Positions 34,292 through 43,284 of a DNA stretch of 50,958 nucleotides are shown piece by piece (the first letter of the stretch is position 1; each line of letters opens with the position of its first letter). The stretch covers positions 1 to 50,958 of the forward strand of contig QKAS01000016.1 in assembly GCA_003246295.1 (NCBI GenBank), read 5' to 3'. The notes beneath the pieces are model-generated. The model ran no database searches, had not been told where the DNA came from, and saw only the letters and a program-made list of their open reading frames with translations. The DNA comes from Clostridia bacterium (GTDB lineage: Bacteria > Bacillota > Clostridia > Lachnospirales > Lachnospiraceae). Position numbers and translations under genes: made by a program.

Positions 34292-35491
34292 ATGGCAACA
34301 GAAAAAAGGCGACCTTCCAGAGAGGAAGAAGTAATGGAACGGGCAGCAAGAAGACCATCAGGAAAGAAGGGAGCAAAAAAAGTAAAGAAGAAAAGAAGAC
34401 GTATGGTATTATTTATCATCGAGATTTTCGTACTTTTAATTATGCTCGTTGTTTTATATGGTGTACTGAAGACAGAAAAGATTGGCAAAATTACGATTAA
34501 TGAAGATGATATTGTAATCAATGATGAGGTTGAGAATAATATTTCTATGAAGGGATATCGTAATATTGCTTTATTCGGTGTAGATGCCAGAAATGGTGCC
34601 CTTGGTAAAGGAACTCGTACCGATACCATTATGATTGCTTCTATTAATGAAGATACAAAAGAAGTGAAGCTGATTTCTGTTTATAGAGATACGTACCTGA
34701 ACCTTGGTAATGATAGTTATAATAAAGCAAACTCAGCTTATGCAAAAGGCGGTCCAGAACAGGCTATTAACATGCTGAACATGAATCTTGATATGAATAT
34801 CACTGATTATGCAACGGTTGGATTTACAGGTCTGGTTGATACGATTGATGAACTTGGTGGTGTTACGATTGAAGTAGATGAAGCTGAGATCGATCACCTG
34901 AATAACTATCAGATTGCACTTTCAGAAGATCTTGACAGATCTTATACACCGGTGACTTCTACAGGAACACAGGTGCTGAATGGAATGCAGGCAACAGCTT
35001 ATTGCCGTATCCGTTATACAAAGGGTGATGACTTTAAACGTGCAGAGCGTCAGAGAGAAGTATTACTTGCATGTGTGGAAGAAGCGAAGAAAGCATCTCC
35101 AGCCACATTAAATAGTATTGCAAATAAAGTATTCCCATCAGTAGCGACCTCATTAAGCATAGATGAAATCATAAGTCTGCTGACAAGTATTGCAGATTAT
35201 GAAGTTGGAGATAATACAGGATTCCCATTTGAAACAAATAGGACGACTGGAAATATCGGAAGTAAGGGTAGTTGTGTTATTCCATATTCACTGGAAGAAA
35301 ATGTTGAATTACTGCATGCTTATCTTTTCGAATCAGAAACATATACGGTATCTGACAGTGTAAAAGAATATAGTCAAAAAGTTGAAAGTGATACTTCGGC
35401 ATACGTTGGAAAAAGTACCGGCGGTACAACAACTGACGCTGCTGAAACAACAGAAGATGCAGCTGGTACAGAAGAAGTGGTAGAAGAATAA
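34292..35491 (+). CDS. LytR-CpsA-Psr (LCP) family glycan-attachment protein
   Basis: Extracellular phosphotransferase that moves a finished glycan from undecaprenyl carrier to peptidoglycan. A strongly basic cytoplasmic start (residues 1-37) precedes one membrane helix (38-59). The LCP domain opens with NIALFGVDARNG, GTRTDTIMIASINE and LISVYRDTYL, which hold the conserved Arg/Asp residues that bind the polyprenyl pyrophosphate. AYCRIRYTKGDDFKRAERQREVL is the second conserved block. The tail is Thr/Ala/Glu-rich. ATG 34292 follows AAAGGAG at 34276-34282; an upstream TTG at 34247 overlaps the previous gene and is less likely. 399 aa. Confidence 0.92.
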   Translation: MATEKRRPSREEEVMERAARRPSGKKGAKKVKKKRRRMVLFIIEIFVLLIMLVVLYGVLKTEKIGKITINEDDIVINDEVENNISMKGYRNIALFGVDARNGALGKGTRTDTIMIASINEDTKEVKLISVYRDTYLNLGNDSYNKANSAYAKGGPEQAINMLNMNLDMNITDYATVGFTGLVDTIDELGGVTIEVDEAEIDHLNNYQIALSEDLDRSYTPVTSTGTQVLNGMQATAYCRIRYTKGDDFKRAERQREVLLACVEEAKKASPATLNSIANKVFPSVATSLSIDEIISLLTSIADYEVGDNTGFPFETNRTTGNIGSKGSCVIPYSLEENVELLHAYLFESETYTVSDSVKEYSQKVESDTSAYVGKSTGGTTTDAAETTEDAAGTEEVVEE

Positions 35492-35502
35492 ATGAATTAT
35501 GG

Positions 35503-35533
35503 AAAGGGCCGATAGTATTACCGGCCCTTTTTT
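35503..35533 (+). terminator. Rho-independent terminator after the LCP gene
   Basis: AAAGGGCCG (35503-35511) pairs with CGGCCCTTT (35522-35530) around a 10-nt loop, and T residues continue to 35533. This is a classic GC-rich stem with U-tract, marking the end of the main glycan transcript. Confidence 0.85.
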
Positions 35534-35551
35534 GATAGGGTGGCGGAATTT

Positions 35552-36559
35552 ATGAATAAAAAAATTGATGTGATCATTCCTTCGTATAAGCCGGATAAAA
35601 AGTATCTGCAGTTAATGCAGATGCTTCAGAAGCAAACATATCCGATTCATAGAATTATTGTGCTAAATACGGAAGAAAAATTCTATGAGAGACTTTTGTT
35701 TGGAACAGGATTTGGAGAACGAAACAAGAATGTGGAAGTGTATCATCATTCAAAAAAAGAATTTGATCACGGAATGACAAGGAACAAGGGGGTCAAGCGT
35801 TCGGATGCAGAATTGTTTGTGTTTATGACGCAAGATGCCGTTCCAGAAGATGAGTTCATGATTGAGGAACTTGTTAAGGCAGTTTCAGTGGAGAATGTTG
35901 CAGTTGCTTACGCAAGGCAGCTTGCAGATGGGGACTGCAATCCGATTGAGCAGTATACTCGTATCTTTAATTATCCAGAGGAATCCAGAGTAAAATCGGC
36001 AAAAGATCTGGAAGAACTTGGGATTAAAACATTCTTTTGTTCCAATGTGTGTGCAATCTATCGCAGAGATATTTTTGACAACCTGGGTGGATTTATTAAT
36101 AGAACCATATTTAATGAAGATATGATTTATGCAGCGAAAGCCATCCAGGCTGGATACGCAGTGGCATATGCAGCGAAAGCTCATGTGATTCACTCTCATA
36201 ATTACAGCGCAAAAGAACAGTTTCACAGGAATTTTGATATTGGTGTTTCTCATGCGGATTATCCGGAAGTATTTCAGGCATATCCGGCAGAATCCGAAGG
36301 AATCAAAATGGTAAAGCAAACAGCTGATTATCTGAAAAGAACAGGAAAAAGGAAACTTATCCCTGTACTGGTTGTTCGAAGTGGATGCAAATTTTTAGGA
36401 TACAAGCTGGGAGTTCATTACAAGAGGCTTCCGAAAAAAATGATTATTTCACTTAGTATGAATAAGGATTACTGGAGACTGCATTCATTAAAGAAAGAAG
36501 TTTCGGGAATTGATGCAACAAAGGGTTATGGAAAAACGGAAGCGGAAATGAAAAAGTAG
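35552..36559 (+). CDS. GT2 glycosyltransferase (FDHGxTRN rhamnosyltransferase type)
   Basis: 335 aa. The GT2 fold opens at IDVIIPSYKPDKKYL. The block FDHGMTRNKG near residue 71 and FMTQDAVP as the metal-site equivalent are typical of the rhamnosyltransferase group of GT2. FNEDMIYAAKAIQAGY is the late motif. ATG 35552 is preferred, with AGGGTGG at 35536-35542; an in-frame GTG at 35540 lies within that site. It sits after a terminator and before glmS by 13 bp, so it may be made with glmS from readthrough or a promoter I cannot place. Confidence 0.85.
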   Translation: MNKKIDVIIPSYKPDKKYLQLMQMLQKQTYPIHRIIVLNTEEKFYERLLFGTGFGERNKNVEVYHHSKKEFDHGMTRNKGVKRSDAELFVFMTQDAVPEDEFMIEELVKAVSVENVAVAYARQLADGDCNPIEQYTRIFNYPEESRVKSAKDLEELGIKTFFCSNVCAIYRRDIFDNLGGFINRTIFNEDMIYAAKAIQAGYAVAYAAKAHVIHSHNYSAKEQFHRNFDIGVSHADYPEVFQAYPAESEGIKMVKQTADYLKRTGKRKLIPVLVVRSGCKFLGYKLGVHYKRLPKKMIISLSMNKDYWRLHSLKKEVSGIDATKGYGKTEAEMKK

Positions 36560-36572
36560 GAGGATTCATCTT

Positions 36573-38399
36573 ATGTGTGGGATTGTAGGATATATTGGAA
36601 CAGAACAAGCTTCTGGAATTATATTAAATGGACTGGAAAAACTGGAATACAGAGGCTATGACTCAGCAGGAATGGCAGTATTTGATGGTAATAAAATCAA
36701 TATTACAAAAGCAGTCGGAAGATTAAAAGCATTAGATGAAATAACACATGGAGGAGAATCGATGCCTGGCAATGCTGGTATCGGCCATACAAGATGGGCG
36801 ACACATGGTGTTCCAAATCATGTGAATTCCCATCCCCATTATAATGAGCAGGAAACCATTGCGGTGGTACACAATGGCATTATCGAGAATTATCTGGCAC
36901 TGAAGGATAAATTAATTGGAAAAGGTTATGCGTTTGTTTCAGACACAGATACAGAAGTGATTGCACATCTTCTTGATTACTATTACAAAGGGAATCCGCT
37001 AGAGGCAATCACAAAAGTACTTCACAGAGTAGAAGGTTCATATGCATTTGGAATCCTGTTTGCAGAGTATCCTGATGAATTATTTGCAGTGAGAAAAGGA
37101 AGTCCTTTGATTGTTGGAAAAAATGAAACGGGAAGTTTTATAGCATCGGATGTTCCGGCAATCTTAAAATATACACGCAGTGTTTATTTTGTAGATGAAC
37201 AAGAAGTAGCATGTCTGAAAGCGGATTCTATTCGCTTTTTCACAGTAGACGAAGAGGAAATCAAAAAAGAATGCGTTCATATTGACTGGGATGAAAATGC
37301 CGCAGAAAAAGGTGGATATGAACACTTCATGTTGAAAGAAATGTACGAGCAGCCCAAAACAGTTCAGGATACTCTTATGCCAAGAATTAAGGGTGAGGAT
37401 ATTGTGATCGAAGAACTTGGGATGTCTGATGAAGATATGAGACAGATCAGGAAAATTCATATCGTGGCATGTGGTTCAGCATATCATACCGGTGTTACCG
37501 GAAAGTACATTATAGAAGGACTTGCAAGAATTCCTGTTGAAGTGGATGTTGCATCTGAATTCAGATATCGCAACCCAGTTTTAGAGGAAGGCGGAATGGT
37601 TATTGTCATTAGTCAGTCTGGAGAGACAGCGGATACACTTGCTGCGCTTCGTGAGGCAAAAGAACGCGGATTTAAGGTACTTGGAATTGTGAATGTAGTA
37701 GGCAGTTCTATTGCAAGAGAAGCGGACAATGTCATGTATACATGGGCGGGGCCTGAGATTGCAGTTGCAACAACAAAGGCTTATTCAGCACAATTAATAG
37801 CACTCTACCTACTTGCGCTGAAAATATCCAAAGCCAGAGGTGTACTGGCGCAAGAAGAGATATCCTGTATGATGGAAGATTTGAAGCGTCTTCCGGATCA
37901 GATAGAAATGCTCTTAAATAATAAAACGAAAATACAGCATTTTGCAAATCGTTATATTGGCGCAAAAGATATTTTCTTCATCGGAAGAGGGATCGATTAT
38001 GCAATTTCGCTGGAAGCATCTCTAAAACTAAAAGAAATTTCCTATATTCATTCTGAGGCATATGCGGCAGGGGAACTAAAACATGGTACCATATCTCTGA
38101 TTGAGGAAGGCACGTTGGTTGCTGCTGTTTCAACGCAGAAAAGCTTGTACCAGAAAACGATAAGCAATATGGTAGAGGTAAAATCGAGAGGGGCATTTGT
38201 TCTGGCAGTGACCAATGAAGGAAATACAGAGATTGAGAAAGCTGCAGATTATGTTATTTATATTCCGGAGACCAATCAGTATTTTACAAATTCTCTTGCC
38301 ATTATTCCATTGCAGTTATTTGCATATTATGTTTCAATCGGAAAAGGCTGCGATGTTGATAAACCTAGAAATCTTGCCAAATCAGTTACGGTAGAATAG
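36573..38399 (+). CDS. glmS: Glutamine--fructose-6-phosphate aminotransferase
   Basis: Makes glucosamine-6-phosphate from fructose-6-phosphate and glutamine, the first step to UDP-GlcNAc for wall and glycans. The N-terminal glutaminase opens MCGIVGYIG, with the nucleophile Cys after Met removal. HTRWATHG and HNGIIENY follow. Two SIS domains contain ISQSGETADT and the C-terminal PRNLAKSVTVE. The 608-aa length is standard. The last codons form the conserved target read by TnsD of Tn7-like elements, and one such element lies 25 bp beyond the stop. A start at AGGAGG 36558-36563. No glmS ribozyme was recognised upstream; the gap is only 13 bp. Confidence 0.96.
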   Translation: MCGIVGYIGTEQASGIILNGLEKLEYRGYDSAGMAVFDGNKINITKAVGRLKALDEITHGGESMPGNAGIGHTRWATHGVPNHVNSHPHYNEQETIAVVHNGIIENYLALKDKLIGKGYAFVSDTDTEVIAHLLDYYYKGNPLEAITKVLHRVEGSYAFGILFAEYPDELFAVRKGSPLIVGKNETGSFIASDVPAILKYTRSVYFVDEQEVACLKADSIRFFTVDEEEIKKECVHIDWDENAAEKGGYEHFMLKEMYEQPKTVQDTLMPRIKGEDIVIEELGMSDEDMRQIRKIHIVACGSAYHTGVTGKYIIEGLARIPVEVDVASEFRYRNPVLEEGGMVIVISQSGETADTLAALREAKERGFKVLGIVNVVGSSIAREADNVMYTWAGPEIAVATTKAYSAQLIALYLLALKISKARGVLAQEEISCMMEDLKRLPDQIEMLLNNKTKIQHFANRYIGAKDIFFIGRGIDYAISLEASLKLKEISYIHSEAYAAGELKHGTISLIEEGTLVAAVSTQKSLYQKTISNMVEVKSRGAFVLAVTNEGNTEIEKAADYVIYIPETNQYFTNSLAIIPLQLFAYYVSIGKGCDVDKPRNLAKSVTVE

Positions 38400-38423
38400 A
38401 ATCCAGTTGAAAAAAGCCATCGT
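38364..38423 (+). other. attTn7-type target: end of glmS plus 24 bp to the insertion point
   Basis: The 3' end of glmS, encoding PRNLAKSVTVE, is the site bound by TnsD in known Tn7 elements. The transposon begins at 38424, the 25th base after the TAG. The 5 bp before the terminus, ATCGT (38419-38423), would be the target-site duplication, expected again after the left end, which is outside the window. Confidence 0.75.
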
Positions 38424-38490
38424 TGTTAATATGAATTAAAGTCGACATATTTTATTAAAGTCTGCAAATTTTAACAGAGTCAGCAAAATA
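38424..38490 (+). repeat. Transposon right end with three 19-bp-phased TnsB-site-like direct repeats
   Basis: After the terminal TGTTAATATG, three units follow head to tail: 38434-38452 (AATTAAAGTCGACATATTT), 38453-38471 (TATTAAAGTCTGCAAATTT) and 38472-38490 (TAACAGAGTCAGCAAAATA). The core AGTC recurs at 38440, 38459 and 38478, exactly 19 bp apart. Contiguous or overlapping TnsB sites near the terminus are the hallmark of a Tn7 right end. Confidence 0.85.
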
Positions 38491-38566
38491 TTATATTTTG
38501 TGGTGGAATTATAAAGAAAGGAATTAAAGAGAATTATTATAATAAATTAATATTGTACGAAACGGT

Positions 38567-38615
38567 AAAATGCATTCCAAGAGTTAAATTTAACTTTTGG
38601 AATGCATTTTTATTT
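38567..38615. terminator. Long near-perfect hairpin inside the right end (bidirectional terminator)
   Basis: Arms 38567-38588 and 38589-38610 are 22 bp each with a single G-T wobble and almost no spacer. T residues follow on the right and A residues flank the left. It would stop glmS readthrough into the transposon and could replace the native glmS terminator displaced by the insertion. Confidence 0.7.
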
Positions 38616-38703
38616 GTATAATTCTTATTTTGCATCAAAATATACTGATAAATTACTATATTGTGAAAAATACTGTATATGGATTTATTAGAAACGTGAT
38701 ATA

Positions 38704-38720
38704 CTATATATTGTATATAG
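38704..38720. promoter_or_regulatory. Palindrome upstream of tniQ-1, possible operator
   Basis: CTATATATTGTATATAG is a 7-bp inverted repeat around TTG, 30 bp before the tniQ-1 start. A related ACTATATTGT lies at 38655-38664. It overlaps a weak promoter-like region (TTTATT, 17 bp, TATATT). It may be an operator controlling the transposition operon. AT-richness makes chance symmetry possible. Confidence 0.3.
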
Positions 38721-38750
38721 ATAAAAGATAGAGTACTTTTGGGGGAATAT

Positions 38751-40298
38751 ATGAGAAGTCAATTTCTAATTGTTCCATATGAAGACGAGGATTTGTACAG
38801 CTGGGTATCTAGACATATTAAACATAGCATTAATTTAGGATTTAATGATATTTTAGAGGAATTAACTGGTCAAAGAAGATATTCTAGAAGAATTAGATAC
38901 TTGGGACAAATTGAAAATATAGCAAGGGTTCTAAGTGTTTTTGGATATAATGCAGAAATGATTATAGATAAGATGACATATTTCAACATAGTGAAGCCAT
39001 TTTATGATGAAACAAAAACTAATATCATAAAGGACAGTCTGCTCGGGAGCAGTGAAAGATTATATAACAGATTTTCGTTTCATAAAGCAGGTATGTTTTC
39101 AGCTGAAAAATTTTGCTATAAAGTATGTCCTAAGTGCTTTGAGGAAGATAAAGAAAAGTACGGAGAGGCATATTTGCATCGAAATCATAATATTATAGGT
39201 ATTAGAACTTGCTATAAGCATAACTGTTACTTAGATATAGTCAATTATATTGTAAATAGAAAAGGTCACTATTATGATGTTGATAGTGAATATTTGCCTA
39301 GTAAAATAAAGTATCCAACGGATGAAACAATAGATTTACATAACAAATTTAATAAAGATATTGTTTATCTTATAGAAGGTAATATGAGTTTCATTACCTC
39401 GGAAATAATACGAAAAAAAATTAAAGTAAAATTAGCTATAATGGGGATTACAAATAGACCGTTTCTAAATAATGATTATTTATTGAGAGATTTTCATAGT
39501 AAATATTCTGATGAGTTTTTGAACGAATATGACTTAGGCTCGAAAATTGGAAATGTTGATACTTGGTTTAGGAAATGCATGTATTCAGATAAAGTAAATG
39601 AAAATATTTTTCGCCAAATTATAACAATAAGGTTTTTGTTTGGAAGTTTACATGAATTTGTCGAGTTTAACGAAGTTTTTGTCCCTTTTGGAAAAGGACC
39701 ATATCCGTGCATGAATAAAATTTGTGAGGGGTACCACAAGAAAATTATTAATAGATATGAAGGAAAATTTCATAGAAACAGGAATTGCTATGTAGGAACA
39801 TTTAAATGTGATATTTGTGGATATACATATACTTTAAGTGACAAAACCTATAATGAAAATAATATTGACGAATCAAGCAGGATAAAATCACCAGGAGAAC
39901 TATGGTTGAGAAAATTAGAAGAATATGTAGAAAAGGGCTATTCTAGAAATAGAATAGGGGAGCTTTTAAATGTATCAGATCATACAATTGGAGATTATTT
40001 ATCAAAAATTGGATTGTCAAGAAGTTGGTATAAAAAAGGAGAAGATAATCATTTTAATCAGTATTGGAATGAAAAAGATTTGGAATTTTATCCAAAAGTA
40101 AAAAAAGTAATAAATGATATTAAGAGAAACAAGGAAGAAAATAGAATTACTATACGATATATTGCACAGAAAGTTGGCTATTCAAGCATGAAAAGAAAAG
40201 GTGTAATTGAAAGAATGCCTAAAGTCAGAAAGTTGGTAGAAGACTCAACTGAGACATATGCTGAGTATAAAATTAGAATTAAACAGTTAGTCCATTGA
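38751..40298 (+). CDS. tnsD: TniQ/TnsD-family target selector 1 (long form)
   Basis: The 515-aa protein is close in size to E. coli TnsD (508 aa). The N-terminal TniQ domain begins with VPYEDEDLYSWVSRHI. Its zinc site is CPKC (C126, C129) with CYKH (C154, H157) across YGEAYLHRNHNIIG. A second zinc-binding set follows: CMNKIC, then CDICG (about residues 325-362). The C-terminus has a helix-turn-helix-like YSRNRIGELLNVSDHTIGDYL and further DNA-binding-like segments to the end. It would bind the glmS 3' end and recruit TnsC. ATG 38751 follows GGGGG at 38741-38745. Lying upstream of tnsA is unusual: in Tn7 it follows tnsC. Confidence 0.88.
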   Translation: MRSQFLIVPYEDEDLYSWVSRHIKHSINLGFNDILEELTGQRRYSRRIRYLGQIENIARVLSVFGYNAEMIIDKMTYFNIVKPFYDETKTNIIKDSLLGSSERLYNRFSFHKAGMFSAEKFCYKVCPKCFEEDKEKYGEAYLHRNHNIIGIRTCYKHNCYLDIVNYIVNRKGHYYDVDSEYLPSKIKYPTDETIDLHNKFNKDIVYLIEGNMSFITSEIIRKKIKVKLAIMGITNRPFLNNDYLLRDFHSKYSDEFLNEYDLGSKIGNVDTWFRKCMYSDKVNENIFRQIITIRFLFGSLHEFVEFNEVFVPFGKGPYPCMNKICEGYHKKIINRYEGKFHRNRNCYVGTFKCDICGYTYTLSDKTYNENNIDESSRIKSPGELWLRKLEEYVEKGYSRNRIGELLNVSDHTIGDYLSKIGLSRSWYKKGEDNHFNQYWNEKDLEFYPKVKKVINDIKRNKEENRITIRYIAQKVGYSSMKRKGVIERMPKVRKLVEDSTETYAEYKIRIKQLVH

Positions 40299-40320
40299 GT
40301 TTTGTTTTTGGAGGTGTTTA

Positions 40321-41106
40321 ATGAGCAAAAGTAGTATTGATGATCAAGGTCGTTATAGACAAAATAGAGGAATAGGTAGACTCAAGGATTACAAGCCATG
40401 GATACGGGTGATTGAAGTTCCTTCAAAGGGCCGCTCTCACAGGGTATACTGTGAGAAAACATCACGGCACCATGAGCTTCTTTCTGATATGGAAGAGTAT
40501 TTTTTTTGGTTATGTGTTTGGGACGAACGAGTTATTGATATTCGTGAACAGTTTCCTCTTTTACCACAACTTAAGACGCTATCAATTGCATCAAAATTTG
40601 GATTTCAACATCCTTCATATAAGAATAATGATATTGTTATGACAACTGATTTTGTTATAACGATGCTCAAACATGGGAAGATGGTTGATATTGCTCGATC
40701 AGTAAAAACAAAAAAAGATTTGGAAAAATCAAGAACAAGGGAGAAACTAGCGATAGAAAGACAATTTTGGACAGATAAACAAATAGATTGGGCATTAATT
40801 ACAGAAGAGTCTTTTTCTATCTACTTTGCTAAGAATATAAAAATGCTGTCTGGAATTCAGAAGTGGAGATTTAATGTGCCGATTCAAAAGGAACATATAG
40901 AATTGCTCTGTAAGATGTTACTAGCTAAGCATACAAGAGCTATAGACTGTATACCAATAACAATTAGTTTAGATGATCAATTTAAATTAGAGCCAGGAAC
41001 ATCGTTAAATATTTTAAAGTGGCTAATTTGGACAAAACAGATAAATGTAAATATGAATAAGGAAGTATTAGATTTTAGAAAATTAGAACTTATAAGGAGT
41101 GATTAA
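40321..41106 (+). CDS. tnsA: TnsA endonuclease of the transposase
   Basis: Cuts the 5' ends of the transposon so that it leaves the donor completely (cut-and-paste). The 261-aa protein has SRHHELLSDMEEYFFWLCVWD, then IDIREQFPL, MTTDFVI and ARSVKTKKDL. These place Glu58/59, Asp110 and Lys129/131 as the restriction-enzyme-like triad, matching E. coli E63, D114 and K132 in spacing. The length is close to E. coli TnsA (273 aa). GGAGGTG at 40311-40317 precedes the start. It is 3 bp from tnsB, so the two transposase subunits are made together. Confidence 0.92.
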   Translation: MSKSSIDDQGRYRQNRGIGRLKDYKPWIRVIEVPSKGRSHRVYCEKTSRHHELLSDMEEYFFWLCVWDERVIDIREQFPLLPQLKTLSIASKFGFQHPSYKNNDIVMTTDFVITMLKHGKMVDIARSVKTKKDLEKSRTREKLAIERQFWTDKQIDWALITEESFSIYFAKNIKMLSGIQKWRFNVPIQKEHIELLCKMLLAKHTRAIDCIPITISLDDQFKLEPGTSLNILKWLIWTKQINVNMNKEVLDFRKLELIRSD

Positions 41107-41109
41107 TAA

Positions 41110-43269
41110 ATGGATTCATATTTATTGGAGAATGATATCATAAATAATGTATATGATGATGTGTCCTACAGGATTATACACAAGGATATTAATAATAAGA
41201 TTATATTTCTTATTGAGTTGGATACTATAAAGACTCATTTTATTAGTTTTAATTTTACTGAATTAGAAGAGAAACTAAATGCTGGCGATTATTGTTTGGA
41301 ATCCCCATCTCACGATATATTTGCATCTCATTCTATTACAAAAAAACAAAAGGTAAATATGGAATCTAGATACAAGATTCTAGAAAATATATTAGAAATA
41401 TCGCCGATACCTTTAATTTTTCAAAATAAATATAAATCTAGAGCTGTAAAATTAGTTACAGAAAGATTTCAAATAAACCCAACATTGGCATATAAAATCA
41501 TAAGACTATATTTTCAAGGTGGAAAAACAAAAATTTCTTTGTTACCAACTTGGAATAAATGTGGTGGAAAAGGGAAAAAGAGATATTCAACAAAGAAAGT
41601 GGGGAGGAAGAATAATCGATTTGAAAATAATATTTCACCAATGCTTGGGGAAAAAGCAAATGGTGTGGTTATAAGTGAAGAACTGCATAAGAACATAGTT
41701 ACAACTGTAAAAAGAACGCTACTGAGTAAAAAAAAATACACATATAAGCAGGCTTATAATATGTTGCTATATGATTTTTTCTCTCCTGTTAATAAAGACA
41801 CTGGTCAGAAAGAGATATTACCTGATTTTAAAATTCCTACATATAATCAATTCTATTATGCCGTCAAGCAAATGGAAAAACATAATTCTATAAAATTCTT
41901 AGAGGCAAGAGATAGTCAAAGAAAGTTTGACTTGAACTTTAGACCTGTTCTTGGTTGTTCTTCTTTGGAAGCGATACAACCTGGATATAGATATGAAATT
42001 GACGCTACAAAACCATTTATTCCATTGCTTGATAGTACTAGAACTTTTGCTATTGGAACAGCAACTGTTTATTATGTCATTGATGCTTTTTCAATTATGA
42101 TCGTTGGTTTTTATATTGGACTTGATAACCCAAGTAAGAAAACAGCATGTTCTGCATTATTGAGTTGCATTGAAGATAAAAAAGAGACTGCTAAGAAATA
42201 TGGAATAGAAACTGACGAGGACGATTTTTTTGTTAATTTGTTACCTAAAAATCTCACATCTGATAGAGGTGAGATTGTTGGTGAACTGGGAGACCGAGTA
42301 GTAGCTCAGCTTGGTGTAAATGTGGAAACGACAGCAAGCTATAGAGGCGACATGAAGGGAATTGTTGAAAAAGCGTTCGATGTCACGGAGAAAGATCTGC
42401 TTGGAACAATTCCCAACTATACAATTAAAGACTGGAAAAAGATAACAAGAGGAGATATTCGTAATGATCAATATCCTGTACTTACAATCAATGACTTACG
42501 TAAAGTTTTTCTTCGACATATAAAAAAACATAACAAGTCTGCAATGAAATCATATCCAATGACAAAGGAGATGATAGCTGATAAATTAAATCCATCTCCA
42601 AACGAAATATGGAAGTGGGGAGTAAAAAACCGTGGGTGTGATGGAATCCGACCAGATTTAGATTTCACAAGATATATACTTACAGAAGAAAAAAATGGAT
42701 CAATAACTCCAAGGGGTGTTTGCTATAAAGATATTTACTATACAAGCGCCAATAATGATGAAAATATACTTGGATGGTATTCAAATGCGAGAGCAAATGG
42801 AAGAAGTAAAATTAAGATACATATGGATGAACGTGATATAAGTAGAATTTTAGTTCTAGAAGAAAGCACAAAAGAAATAATGACTTTTATTCATACAAGC
42901 AGAAGCCAACAACAATATGGAGATATCTCGCTTCATGAATATGAGCTATATCAACATCGAAAAAAAAATACAAGCACATTGAATTTGGATAATAACAATC
43001 AGAATCAAATTGATTATATGGATGAGTCAAATAAAGATTTTAAAGAAATTACAAACAAAATGAGGTTAGGCAAACCGGTAAAGTCAAACAAAAGAGAACA
43101 TAGAGCAGAGGAAAATGCTAAAGATAGAAGTTGTCAATCGGTTATACCTGACTATTCAATCGAAGAAAAGAAGATTACCAATTTAGACGAAAAAGCAATG
43201 GATATTAAGCAAATTAGAAAACATGTTTTTGAAAGTAAATTAGCTAACTATAAAAAAAATAAAGAGTGA
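41110..43269 (+). CDS. tnsB: TnsB DDE transposase
   Basis: Cuts the 3' ends and joins them to target DNA; it also binds the end repeats. 719 aa (E. coli 702). The DDE triad is D298 in YEIDATKPF, D385 in LTSDRGEIV and E420 in MKGIVEKAF. The last two are 35 residues apart, as in E. coli D273/D361/E396. N-terminal helices (about 100-260) should be the end-binding domains. The C-terminal tail, rich in charged residues and ending IRKHVFESKLANYKKNKE, is where TnsC contact is expected. It would act on the 38434-38490 repeats. Confidence 0.95.
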   Translation: MDSYLLENDIINNVYDDVSYRIIHKDINNKIIFLIELDTIKTHFISFNFTELEEKLNAGDYCLESPSHDIFASHSITKKQKVNMESRYKILENILEISPIPLIFQNKYKSRAVKLVTERFQINPTLAYKIIRLYFQGGKTKISLLPTWNKCGGKGKKRYSTKKVGRKNNRFENNISPMLGEKANGVVISEELHKNIVTTVKRTLLSKKKYTYKQAYNMLLYDFFSPVNKDTGQKEILPDFKIPTYNQFYYAVKQMEKHNSIKFLEARDSQRKFDLNFRPVLGCSSLEAIQPGYRYEIDATKPFIPLLDSTRTFAIGTATVYYVIDAFSIMIVGFYIGLDNPSKKTACSALLSCIEDKKETAKKYGIETDEDDFFVNLLPKNLTSDRGEIVGELGDRVVAQLGVNVETTASYRGDMKGIVEKAFDVTEKDLLGTIPNYTIKDWKKITRGDIRNDQYPVLTINDLRKVFLRHIKKHNKSAMKSYPMTKEMIADKLNPSPNEIWKWGVKNRGCDGIRPDLDFTRYILTEEKNGSITPRGVCYKDIYYTSANNDENILGWYSNARANGRSKIKIHMDERDISRILVLEESTKEIMTFIHTSRSQQQYGDISLHEYELYQHRKKNTSTLNLDNNNQNQIDYMDESNKDFKEITNKMRLGKPVKSNKREHRAEENAKDRSCQSVIPDYSIEEKKITNLDEKAMDIKQIRKHVFESKLANYKKNKE

Positions 43270-43284
43270 AAAGGAGGTAAACAC

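Noticed and set aside
36000..36573. glmS ribozyme upstream of glmS
   Set aside because: The upstream DNA is coding for a GT2 enzyme and only 13 bp separate the genes.
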